Positions 26,176-33,321 of a stretch of 64,000 bases of DNA are shown here, piece after piece. Each line of letters begins with the position of its first letter. Position 1 is the first letter of the stretch. The notes under the pieces were generated by a model. It was not told where the DNA came from. It made no database searches and saw only the letters and a list, made by a program, of their open reading frames with translations. The DNA is from Chloroflexota bacterium (lineage in GTDB: Bacteria > Chloroflexota > Anaerolineae > Anaerolineales > Anaerolineaceae): the NCBI GenBank assembly GCA_009773005.1, contig WOUT01000004.1, positions 35,103 through 99,102 of the forward strand, given 5' to 3'. A program made the position numbers and the translations under genes.

Positions 26176-27231
26176 CTATTGACTCATAGCTTCCTTCAAC
26201 GCCATAATCGGGGCAATCGTGGTTGGATTGACATCATAGGCGATAGCGAGATAGTAAGATACATAATCTCCAAAAAGCAGGCTGGTCCACATTTGTGCCA
26301 ATCGGGTTTCTCCTTTGGCGTTGATCATGTCCGTGTTGAGTCCTTCCAGCAACATAATTTGGCGGGTTTCATCTACCCGCTTTTGGTTGCGCGGCAGGTC
26401 TGCAGTCGCTCTCAAAAAGACAGCCATTTCCTTTTGAAGAACATCGGCCGGGTTGCAGATTCCAGCCAGAGTATTATGATCGGCTTCGGGGAGGGCTTCA
26501 AAACTGGCAATCGCATTGGCGACTTCGTTGAATTGGCACTTCCACCTTCTCGCCACTGGAGCCATAAACCCGCTGCCAAAAATGGTTACATGCCGCCCAA
26601 CCATCTGACCGGCTAGTCTTTTGGCTGGATTGTTTTTAACAGGCACATCTATTTGAAGCAATTGACTGGTTTCTCGCATCACATTGATTGTTTCTTCCAA
26701 ATCGGCTGACGGATCTGAGAGCAACCCCAGCCGGACGAAGAGGGCGAGCAGCAGCCCGAATGAGAATCCCACCGCTGCGCGCGGCTGCCCGTTATGCTCA
26801 AATTGCCAGGCAGGCAAACCAGCCATTTTTGCTTTTGAAAGAAGTTTTCCTCCAGTTGTGACAGCAATAACCTGACAATGGTTCCGGCAAGCTTCGTCAA
26901 AAGCAGAGAGAGATTCCTCGGTATTGCCTGAGTGGGAAGAAACAATCACCAAAGTCTCGCGTCCATTGGCAAAGGCTGGCAAGTTGTAATCGCGGTGAAT
27001 CATAACGGGCACAGTCACACGATCAATCAGGTAAGAGGTCAGCAGGTCCGCTCCAATGGCTGAACCACCCATGCCGGCTATGACCACGCGGTTGATCGAG
27101 TTCATATTAGGGAGGGGTAACTGCAAGCCCAATTTCCATGCGTTTTGTAATTGGTCTGGCAAGCCTACAATATGTCCGATCATATTTTCAGTGTCGAGCC
27201 TGGCAAATTCCTTTGGGTTATCAAGATTCAT
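26176..27231 (-). CDS. Bifunctional phosphoglucose/phosphomannose isomerase
   Basis: 351 residues with two SIS folds. The first has GMGGSAIGADL and SSHSGNTEESLSA, with catalytic Glu/His regions RWKCQFNEVANAI and EALPEADHN, as in the archaeal/bacterial PGI/PMI group that replaces classical Pgi. It interconverts glucose 6-phosphate, or mannose 6-phosphate, with fructose 6-phosphate. It could feed both glycolysis (eno, tpiA here) and nucleotide-sugar synthesis for the exopolysaccharide cluster. AAGGAAA precedes the ATG. Confidence 0.9.
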   Translation of the reverse strand: MNLDNPKEFARLDTENMIGHIVGLPDQLQNAWKLGLQLPLPNMNSINRVVIAGMGGSAIGADLLTSYLIDRVTVPVMIHRDYNLPAFANGRETLVIVSSHSGNTEESLSAFDEACRNHCQVIAVTTGGKLLSKAKMAGLPAWQFEHNGQPRAAVGFSFGLLLALFVRLGLLSDPSADLEETINVMRETSQLLQIDVPVKNNPAKRLAGQMVGRHVTIFGSGFMAPVARRWKCQFNEVANAIASFEALPEADHNTLAGICNPADVLQKEMAVFLRATADLPRNQKRVDETRQIMLLEGLNTDMINAKGETRLAQMWTSLLFGDYVSYYLAIAYDVNPTTIAPIMALKEAMSQ

Positions 27232-27303
27232 GGTGATTTCCTTGTTTGTATGATGTTTTACGGCTTTCAGATTTTACCTCAGATTTAATTGTCTGAACCC
27301 TGA

Positions 27304-27341
27304 TTAAAAAAGTTACAGGCAGGAATCCCTGCCTGTAACTA
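27304..27341 (-). terminator. Strong terminator after the 59-residue gene
   Basis: On the minus strand a 13-pair perfect stem, AGTTACAGGCAGG/CCTGCCTGTAACT, has a GATT loop and then TTTTT. It ends the AI-2E permease/small-protein transcript. Confidence 0.93.
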
Positions 27342-27354
27342 ACCTAAAAACAAG

Positions 27355-27534
27355 TTACATGAGTTTTTTCACCAATTCGAGGAATTCTCGCCATTCCTCA
27401 TCAAACATATGAATGGTCACATTGTTTAATTCCAGGTTATACGTAGTTTCGCCGTCTGGCTCTTCCGCCGACCAAATGGCATAGCCTTCTGTTTCTGCCA
27501 ATGTCGTCACTTTTGGTTCATATCCTTCTGCCAT
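27355..27534 (-). CDS. 59-residue acidic protein of unknown function
   Basis: ATG at 27534 with AAAAGGAGT 5 bases upstream and TAA at 27355. It opens MAEGYEPKVTTLAETEGYA, goes on through IWSAEEPDGETTYNLELN and ends in EEWREFLELVKKLM. It is acidic, with a predicted beta-hairpin and a C-terminal amphipathic helix. The ribosome-binding site, coding-like composition and a perfect terminator 14 bases beyond the stop make it a real gene. It lies 27 bases downstream of the AI-2E-family permease on the same strand, so the two may share a transcript. No family is recognised. Confidence 0.8.
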   Translation of the reverse strand: MAEGYEPKVTTLAETEGYAIWSAEEPDGETTYNLELNNVTIHMFDEEWREFLELVKKLM

Positions 27535-27561
27535 AGTTACTCCTTTTCTAATTAAAACTTG

Positions 27562-28824
27562 TTATTTAGTTTGATTTTCGCTTGATCCGGTTTTTGAGGC
27601 ATCAATGGGGTGAGTAAACGCGTTTTTTGTTTTTTTGGTCAATATCCTTAATATTTTTTTGCGAATCTTCTCAAATGATTTTGAAATTGGTACAGGATGG
27701 GGAAAAGTAACCAGTCCTTCCCAAGGGTCAAGATCCATTAATTTTCGAATGATGTAGGTTGCTAAAAGTTTAAGGGAAGCCAACACAGGAGCTGAAAGCA
27801 AAACACCGATTAAACCGAAGAGGCTTGCAGAGATGAATACCATCACAAGCACTGCAGCTGGATGAACCTTCAAAGCATTAGACATGACCCGCGGGCTTAC
27901 GTAATTGTCCATAACCAAATCAGAGATCAACGCACTGCCAACCACGATCAGCGCATATGGAAGAGGTAACAAGTTGAAGTAGTTCGTTTGAAACAAAGCG
28001 ACTAAGGCATAGATTGTCCATGCTACAAATGGGCCAATGTAAGGGACGAACCTGGCCAAACCTGCCAGAAGAGCCAACAAAAAGAAATATCGAACCCCCA
28101 AGCCGCCCAGGAGGATCGAATAAAAAACAACGGTAAAGGCAAAAATTAGTAACTGCCCGCGTAAAAACGCGTTCCAGATCAACGAAAGTTGTTTTCCAAG
28201 CCGATTTAGGTCCTCTCTATAATTCGGGATGGTTAACTTGATCATCCCTTCTCGCACGCCATTGCTCTCGGCCATAATAAAATAAGCGATCAAGAGAATA
28301 AAAACGAGCCAGGTAATCGTGGAAGCAGCGCCTGAAGCGATTGATCCAATCAACGTTCCAACTTGTGACAGTATGGGTTGAACGACTCCCTGCAATTGAG
28401 TCCATAATGAATTCAGATCAATCCGTGAGAGATCAAAGGCAAAAGGACCAATTTGTAAAGGCTTAGTGGAGAGGTCGGCAAAAAAGGCTGGCAGATCGGC
28501 AAGCAAACCTTGCAAGTATTTTACTAAATTCTGGATTTGTTCGACAATGCTGATTCCGCCCCAGGTTAAAAGCGCTAACACACTCAAAAACAGTAAAAGG
28601 AAGATTAGGGTAGAACCGATCCTCCATGGAATCTTAAGGCGCCGATTTAGAAAACTTGCCAACGGGTGAAAAATATAGGCAATTAAAAAAGCCATTACGA
28701 GCGGAGCCAGAATATTTTGAAACCGGAAGATGAGGGCTGCAATTATCCCGGCAGCGGATAATGCAACCACCAATTTTGCAGTGCTGCTCCAGTATGGCGA
28801 AGTTTGGTCTTGAGGTTCGTTCAT
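27562..28824 (-). CDS. AI-2E/PerM-family transporter
   Basis: 420 residues from the ATG at 28824 (MNEPQDQTSPYW, with AAAGGGAA upstream); the longer start at 28863 lies inside a likely promoter. About eight membrane segments are seen, with the family's central GLGVRYFFLLALLAGLARF and FVPYIGPFVAW. The C-terminal block is MSNALKVHPAAVLVMVFISA. AI-2E-family permeases export small molecules or act as Na+/H+ antiporters; quorum signalling is known only for a few. The C-terminal tail after about residue 365 is basic and cytoplasmic. Confidence 0.88.
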   Translation of the reverse strand: MNEPQDQTSPYWSSTAKLVVALSAAGIIAALIFRFQNILAPLVMAFLIAYIFHPLASFLNRRLKIPWRIGSTLIFLLLFLSVLALLTWGGISIVEQIQNLVKYLQGLLADLPAFFADLSTKPLQIGPFAFDLSRIDLNSLWTQLQGVVQPILSQVGTLIGSIASGAASTITWLVFILLIAYFIMAESNGVREGMIKLTIPNYREDLNRLGKQLSLIWNAFLRGQLLIFAFTVVFYSILLGGLGVRYFFLLALLAGLARFVPYIGPFVAWTIYALVALFQTNYFNLLPLPYALIVVGSALISDLVMDNYVSPRVMSNALKVHPAAVLVMVFISASLFGLIGVLLSAPVLASLKLLATYIIRKLMDLDPWEGLVTFPHPVPISKSFEKIRKKILRILTKKTKNAFTHPIDASKTGSSENQTK

Positions 28825-28881
28825 CGTTCCCTTTTTTAATAATATACTTTCAACTTCATTCATTATAAGAGATTAACCTAC

Positions 28882-28917
28882 AAAAAAGAAACTGGCAAGT
28901 AAGCCAGTTTCTTTTTT
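28882..28917 (-). terminator. Terminator after the FHA gene
   Basis: GAAACTGGC/GCCAGTTTC with T runs on both sides (bidirectional form); on the minus strand it lies just beyond the FHA stop. Confidence 0.9.
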
Positions 28918-28932
28918 CAGTAAAATGGGGTT

Positions 28933-29586
28933 CTATGGGCAGGCACCCGCCATGATTGAATTGAAAATTCCAGGGAATAGAGCACAGTAGCTGTTCGTAG
29001 CCTCAATGATGATCCATGGGATGATGCAAAATACAACCAGAATTCCAACCACGATCAAAAGAGCGATCACAGCGCTTGATTGTTTTTTCTTGACAGGCGG
29101 TTGGACTGGAGGAACCACACCGACTGGCGGATATGCCGAAACTGCCTGAACAGGTGTGTATGCCTGGGCAATTGGAGGTGTAACAGGAGGAGCCAAAGGC
29201 ACTCGAGGAGCTATGGGTTCATGCGGTGGCTGGGTTGCCTGACTTGCCGCTCGATGGACAGCGACCGTTGCATTGGGGTCTGAAACCAGAACTTCAAACC
29301 GCAAGACAACCTTCTCTCCGATTGTAATGATTTCACCAGGTCTCAATAACACCGGTGCAGCCAAGCGCTGTCCGCGGATAAAAGTGCCATTGGTGGATCC
29401 CAAGTCTTCGATGCGATACGTAGTTCCTTCAAGGACTAACCGGGCGTGTCGTCTTGAAACTTCTGGATCATTCACGACAATATCATTGCTCATGTCGCGC
29501 CCCAAATAAAGATCCGTTTTTTCCAAAGGATATTCAGTACCGGATCCAGCGCCGCTTTGTAAGATGAGCCGATAGGTGGTTCCCAT
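28933..29586 (-). CDS. FHA-domain membrane protein
   Basis: 217 residues. The N-terminal forkhead-associated domain (about 1-95) carries YLGRDMSNDIVVND, VSRRHARL and LGSTNGTFI, the phosphothreonine-binding loops. A Pro/Ala/Val-rich linker (about 105-165) and one C-terminal membrane helix (about 172-195) follow. It is anchored by its C-terminus with the FHA domain in the cytoplasm, so it probably senses Ser/Thr-kinase phosphorylation at the membrane; no such kinase is in the window. AAAGGAGGA precedes the ATG. Monocistronic, with its own terminator. Confidence 0.9.
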   Translation of the reverse strand: MGTTYRLILQSGAGSGTEYPLEKTDLYLGRDMSNDIVVNDPEVSRRHARLVLEGTTYRIEDLGSTNGTFIRGQRLAAPVLLRPGEIITIGEKVVLRFEVLVSDPNATVAVHRAASQATQPPHEPIAPRVPLAPPVTPPIAQAYTPVQAVSAYPPVGVVPPVQPPVKKKQSSAVIALLIVVGILVVFCIIPWIIIEATNSYCALFPGIFNSIMAGACP

Positions 29587-29695
29587 AGATTCCTCCTTTA
29601 TATTCTATTGTAGTTTAGCAATGCATACCCGGATTGTCAACACATAAAATGCATTAAAATGCATTAAAATAATCGTTTCTGCCGGATAATTTTTA

Positions 29696-30973
29696 TTATT
29701 TTACTGCTCTAAGCGCGGTTGATTCTGCCTGTCGGGCAAGATCAATGGCGTCAGCCAGAATTCGTAACGCCTCTACAGGATTGTGGAAGCCCATGCTGTT
29801 TTCCGCGGCGATGAAATCCCAGCGCAATTGAGCCTGGCGATGCAACTCTCTCGCAGCCTCTATCAGTGTCAGGTCAGCATTCGCATTCGCAGCTGACTTT
29901 TTGATCGCATCAATTGCAGATACGATGGCATCTTCAGCTTTTATCATGGTTATAAAGACGGAATCCTGGATGATTTTGACTCTTTCGGCAACGTAATCCA
30001 CATCTGTGTGGCAAGTTCCGCAAGTCGGAGCGAGATTGAGTAGTGGACTCTTGATATTATGGGTTGAAAACTTGACGGATCCGTCTCGGGTATAAGGCAT
30101 ATGACAGTCAGCGCACGCCACACCCGCGTTGTAATGAGTGCTGCCTGCAGTATACAACTCATAATCTGGATGCTGCATTTTAATCATTGCTGCGCCGCTG
30201 TCAGGGTGGAGCCAATCCTTGAAATTGATATCAGTATAATACCGGGCGATATCTTCAATTTTTATGCCATTCTCCCATGGTAATGTGAGCAGTTTCCCGT
30301 CCCCCGCCATATAGTATTCCACATGGCAATTCGCGCAGACCACTGACCGCATCTGCTGGCGCGTGAAAGTTGTCCAGTCCAGCCCTTGTGCTTTAAAGGC
30401 TGTGTCAAGCGCGGGGTTAGTGACAACCAACTTTAAAGTATTCGCCTCGTGACAGTTTGCGCATCCGATGGAATGGGTGATTTCTTTTCCTAAGGCTGCA
30501 AATGGCGTTGCGTCATAAGCTTCAGCCCCCATGATTTGCCACAAGAGCGGGTTATCCGAACTCTTGCAAGAGTAACAAGTTCCAGGGGTTTTATCGCTAA
30601 TGCGTAACGATTCATTGACATCTATCAATGCGTATTCATGCCCGCGGTCTTCATTGTATTCCTTACTGAAGGCATTGCCAGCAAACAAGGTTAACAAGCG
30701 AGGGTCTACCTGAAGTTTATTGCGCAAGTAGGAGCCTCCATAAAGCGTTCCATCTTCGTTTTGAGCTGTTTGCAGCATGGTGGTATATTGGTTCGGAAAA
30801 TTCTGCCCCCAAATTGAGCTGTCAGGTTCGAGAGCTTCGACAGTTACCATAGGAAGAATTCCACGGTTCGGTTCGGGTTGATTTTTCATGAATATCAACA
30901 AAATGACTACTGTTGCCGCAAGGATTATGATAATTCCACTGACCAAGATAGTAGATAGCAGGTTCTTTTTCAT
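29696..30973 (-). CDS. nrfA: Cytochrome c nitrite reductase, catalytic subunit
   Basis: 425 residues. After a signal/anchor segment (about 7-28) come five haem c motifs in order: CYSCK (the Lys-ligated active-site haem), CANCH, CANCH, CADCH and CGTCH. This is the classical NrfA pattern. It reduces nitrite to ammonium with six electrons on the outer face of the membrane. GAGAAGGAG precedes the ATG, 1 base after nrfH ends, so the order is nrfHA as in other bacteria. It gives dissimilatory nitrite ammonification or nitrite detoxification. No nitrate reductase is in the window. Confidence 0.97.
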   Translation of the reverse strand: MKKNLLSTILVSGIIIILAATVVILLIFMKNQPEPNRGILPMVTVEALEPDSSIWGQNFPNQYTTMLQTAQNEDGTLYGGSYLRNKLQVDPRLLTLFAGNAFSKEYNEDRGHEYALIDVNESLRISDKTPGTCYSCKSSDNPLLWQIMGAEAYDATPFAALGKEITHSIGCANCHEANTLKLVVTNPALDTAFKAQGLDWTTFTRQQMRSVVCANCHVEYYMAGDGKLLTLPWENGIKIEDIARYYTDINFKDWLHPDSGAAMIKMQHPDYELYTAGSTHYNAGVACADCHMPYTRDGSVKFSTHNIKSPLLNLAPTCGTCHTDVDYVAERVKIIQDSVFITMIKAEDAIVSAIDAIKKSAANANADLTLIEAARELHRQAQLRWDFIAAENSMGFHNPVEALRILADAIDLARQAESTALRAVK

Positions 30974-30974
30974 G

Positions 30975-31472
30975 CTACTCCTTCTCTTTCTGAGTGCCTA
31001 AATATAAATTCTTGTCCTGAAATGGATAGTTCGAAATCCCTCGTTCGCCATGCATCACAGACCGGTGACAATCAATACATAGCCTATCACTGTCAGCCTG
31101 ACCAGCAGAGATCATGGAAACAGTTTCCGTGTGGCATCGAATGCAATTTTCCTGTGTGATCTGAAGTGTGCTTTTCTTCGCCCGTAGAGGATCAGGAATA
31201 GCCCCAAATGTAAAGTGGATCACATCATTCAATCCGGATTTAGCTTTATATAGATACTTTGAGATGAATTCATGCGGGGCGTGGCAGTCTACGCACGATG
31301 CGGCGTTGCCATGCGCTCCATGGAACCACCCCTCATACTGACTGTCCATTACATGACAGTTGTTGCATGCTCGCGGATCATTTCCCAAATAAACTGTAAA
31401 ATCGGTAACGTAAAGTCCCAATACAATCACAACGGCTAGCAAGAAAAGTCCAATGGTCAGGGGAGTTTTCAT
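30975..31472 (-). CDS. nrfH: Cytochrome c nitrite reductase, membrane quinol dehydrogenase subunit
   Basis: 165 residues. One N-terminal membrane helix (about 4-25) is followed by four haem motifs CNNCH, CVDCH, CIRCH and CIDCH, as in the NapC/NirT/NrfH family. The Met in CHVMDSQYEGW after the first haem matches NrfH, whose first haem has unusual ligation. It takes electrons from menaquinol and passes them to NrfA. First gene of nrfHA. No clear FNR- or NarL-type site was seen upstream; the region between it and thpR holds a structured RNA on the same strand that ends in a terminator. Confidence 0.95.
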   Translation of the reverse strand: MKTPLTIGLFLLAVVIVLGLYVTDFTVYLGNDPRACNNCHVMDSQYEGWFHGAHGNAASCVDCHAPHEFISKYLYKAKSGLNDVIHFTFGAIPDPLRAKKSTLQITQENCIRCHTETVSMISAGQADSDRLCIDCHRSVMHGERGISNYPFQDKNLYLGTQKEKE

Positions 31473-31556
31473 ATTACCTGTTTAGTCAAGCAGTTTTATA
31501 TTACATATATACTAGCATATTTTGCTTCGAGAGAAAATGGTATATTTATTAATAAA

Positions 31557-31760
31557 CAAAAAGACAGCCACACCCGCTGTCCAAAAAAAGTCCCCGCCAT
31601 GCCGTGTGTTGCAGAGTTTTGAACCTGCCGAAGCAGGATGGGTACCGCCACAGAAGACCCGCCTTGGCCGAAGCCTATCGCGTTACTCTTGTGAGCGAGG
31701 AACCCCTTTTTAAAGTGTTGGCTCAAAACCGATGTTGCAACATCACGCACACAGCAGGGT
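31557..31760 (-). ncRNA. ssrS: Structured RNA with terminator; candidate 6S RNA
   Basis: No credible coding frame. A TATAAG box (31767-31772, minus) would start it near 31760. The core (about 31588-31716) folds into one long closing helix. AAAAAGGGGUUCC pairs with GGGGACUUUUUUU; CGC/GCG extends it. An asymmetric bubble follows (UCACA versus 15 bases containing CACGGCAU), then AGAGU/ACUCU and a head with UUCG-capped hairpins (GGC/GCC, CCUGC/GCAGG). A separate GACAGC/GCUGUC hairpin plus T5 (31558-31581) is an intrinsic terminator. One rod with a central bubble is the design of 6S RNA, and CGGCAU near the 3' side recalls it. Identity is inferred; being a structured RNA is well supported. Confidence 0.6.
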
Positions 31761-31840
31761 GTTTTCCTTATACCATGAATCGATTAAAATGTGTAGACGT
31801 AACCAATAAAAAAGTGTAATAATTTTGGAAAATATTACCA

Positions 31841-32425
31841 ATGGAAGATAAGATCCGTTCATTTATTGCGCTGGAACTCAGCCTGGAAATTCGAAAACTC
31901 CTCAAAGACCTTGCCCTAAAGTATCAAACAACGTATCCAAACGGGCTGCGCTGGGTGAGATCTGAGTGTATTCACATGACCATAAAATTCCTTGGAGACG
32001 CAACCATCACTCAATTGGAATATGTCGCACAAATTCTTGAGCGGATAAGTCAAAACACATCTCCGTTTCGTATTGAAATTTCCGGAATTGGATCATTTCC
32101 TTCCTGGACCCGCCCAAGGACCATTTGGATAGGCGTAAAGCCTGTAACTGAATTAGCAGCTCTTTACCTGCAGGTGGATGAAGAAACTGTCAAGATTGGG
32201 TTTCCCTCTGAGGGGAAACGATTTTCACCACACTTCACGCTGTGCAGGGTGTCTAACGACGCCGACCCCTTGATCATAAGCAGTTTTACAAATGAACTGC
32301 AAACCATCCGTTCGCGACTTTTCGGGGCTATGATAATCAAGCGAATCGTTTTATTAAAATCTCATCTGCAGCGAGGTGGTTCAGTTTACACACCAATCTC
32401 GGTATATCCATTTCGTGAACAATGA
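31841..32425 (+). CDS. thpR: RNA 2',3'-cyclic phosphodiesterase (2H family)
   Basis: 194 residues. The two catalytic H-x-T/S-x motifs are IHMTIKFLGD (near residue 46) and HFTLCRV (near 130), with N-terminal RSFIALEL typical of ThpR/LigT. It opens 2',3'-cyclic phosphates and may act in tRNA-end metabolism. No good ribosome-binding site is seen. rsfS follows after 30 bases on the same strand. Confidence 0.92.
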   Translation: MEDKIRSFIALELSLEIRKLLKDLALKYQTTYPNGLRWVRSECIHMTIKFLGDATITQLEYVAQILERISQNTSPFRIEISGIGSFPSWTRPRTIWIGVKPVTELAALYLQVDEETVKIGFPSEGKRFSPHFTLCRVSNDADPLIISSFTNELQTIRSRLFGAMIIKRIVLLKSHLQRGGSVYTPISVYPFREQ

Positions 32426-32455
32426 TAAGGTGTGTTAGAATTCCAGGATAGTCAA

Positions 32456-32812
32456 ATGAGGTGTGAACTGGAAGCATTAGATAAAGCACGGGCAATTGTA
32501 GATTTTCTCGAGGAAAAAAAGGCAGAAAAGATCGTCCTACTCGACATCCATGAAGTTTCATCCTTTACAAGTTATTTCATCATTTGCAACGGCACCAGCG
32601 ACAGGATGCTTGAAGCGCTCTCGTCAGCAATCCGGGAATTTGTGAAAAAGGATTTTTCCCAACCCATTCGAGTTGAAGGTGATTCGCGAACCGGTTGGAT
32701 GGTTGCCGACCTGTTGGACGTGGTTGTACATATTTTTTCACCCGACCAGCGAAATTATTATCGAATCGAACAACTTTGGGACAAAGGCAAGCGTTTGGTC
32801 AGTCTTCAATGA
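32456..32812 (+). CDS. rsfS: Ribosomal silencing factor RsfS
   Basis: 118 residues from the ATG at 32456 (AGGAT 8 bases upstream); an in-frame GTG at 32432 would add 8 residues. The family pattern is ALDKARAIVDFLEEKKAEKI, DIHEVSSFTSYFIICNG and WMVADLLDVVVHIFSP. RsfS (DUF143/Iojap) binds ribosomal protein L14 and blocks subunit joining when nutrients are scarce. A terminator follows directly. In many bacteria it sits with nadD, which is not here. Confidence 0.94.
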   Translation: MRCELEALDKARAIVDFLEEKKAEKIVLLDIHEVSSFTSYFIICNGTSDRMLEALSSAIREFVKKDFSQPIRVEGDSRTGWMVADLLDVVVHIFSPDQRNYYRIEQLWDKGKRLVSLQ

Positions 32813-32813
32813 T

Positions 32814-32847
32814 AAAAATACGCGGGAGAATTCTCTCGCGTATTTTT
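32814..32847. terminator. Bidirectional terminator between rsfS and bcp
   Basis: AAAAATACGCG/CGCGTATTTTT with inner GGAG/CTCT, T-rich on both strands; it overlaps the last codon region of bcp. Confidence 0.9.
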
Positions 32848-33298
32848 ATAAAAGCGCTAAAATATCCTTGCTGTGGCCTGCCGGTTTAACATTTTCAAAC
32901 GCTTTTTTGATCATCCCTTCCTTGGAGATCAAGAAGGTGGTACGTAATACCCCCTCATACTCACGACCGTACATAGATTTCTTCCCCCAAACACCAAAAA
33001 GCTCACATACTTTGTGATCTTCATCAGCCAGTAGAGTAAATGGCAAGAGATGCTTCTCTTTAAATTTCGCGTGCGATTTGGGTGAATCAGGGCTGACCCC
33101 CAGGATCACAACACCTGCTTTCTCATATTCACTAAAGTCATCTCTAAAATTGCATGCTTCGGTCGTGCAACCAGGGGTGTCATCTTTTGGATAAAAATAT
33201 AACACAACTTCCTGTCCCTTGAATTCAGAAAGGGAACGTGCTTTGCCAGTTTCATCAAATATTGTAAAGTCCGGTGCAAATGAATTCTCGTTTAGCAT
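32846..33298 (-). CDS. bcp: Thiol peroxidase, BCP/PrxQ type
   Basis: 150 residues. The peroxidatic Cys is in DDTPGCTTEACNFRDD, with the resolving Cys five residues on, as in the PrxQ subfamily. It reduces peroxides with thioredoxin. AGGAGG lies 9 bases before the ATG. It is the ordinary cysteine counterpart of the probable seleno-peroxiredoxin at 10980-11444. It diverges in sequence from that protein. Confidence 0.95.
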   Translation of the reverse strand: MLNENSFAPDFTIFDETGKARSLSEFKGQEVVLYFYPKDDTPGCTTEACNFRDDFSEYEKAGVVILGVSPDSPKSHAKFKEKHLLPFTLLADEDHKVCELFGVWGKKSMYGREYEGVLRTTFLISKEGMIKKAFENVKPAGHSKDILALL

Positions 33299-33321
33299 TT
33301 TTTCAGTCCTCCTGTTTTTCC

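Noticed and set aside
28824..28863. 13-residue upstream extension of the AI-2E-family permease
   Set aside because: The start at 28863 overlaps a TATAAT box and has no ribosome-binding site, while the ATG at 28824 has AAAGGGAA.
31496..31750. 84-residue open frame on the minus strand
   Set aside because: It runs straight through the structured RNA and its terminator; composition is not protein-like and there is no ribosome-binding site.
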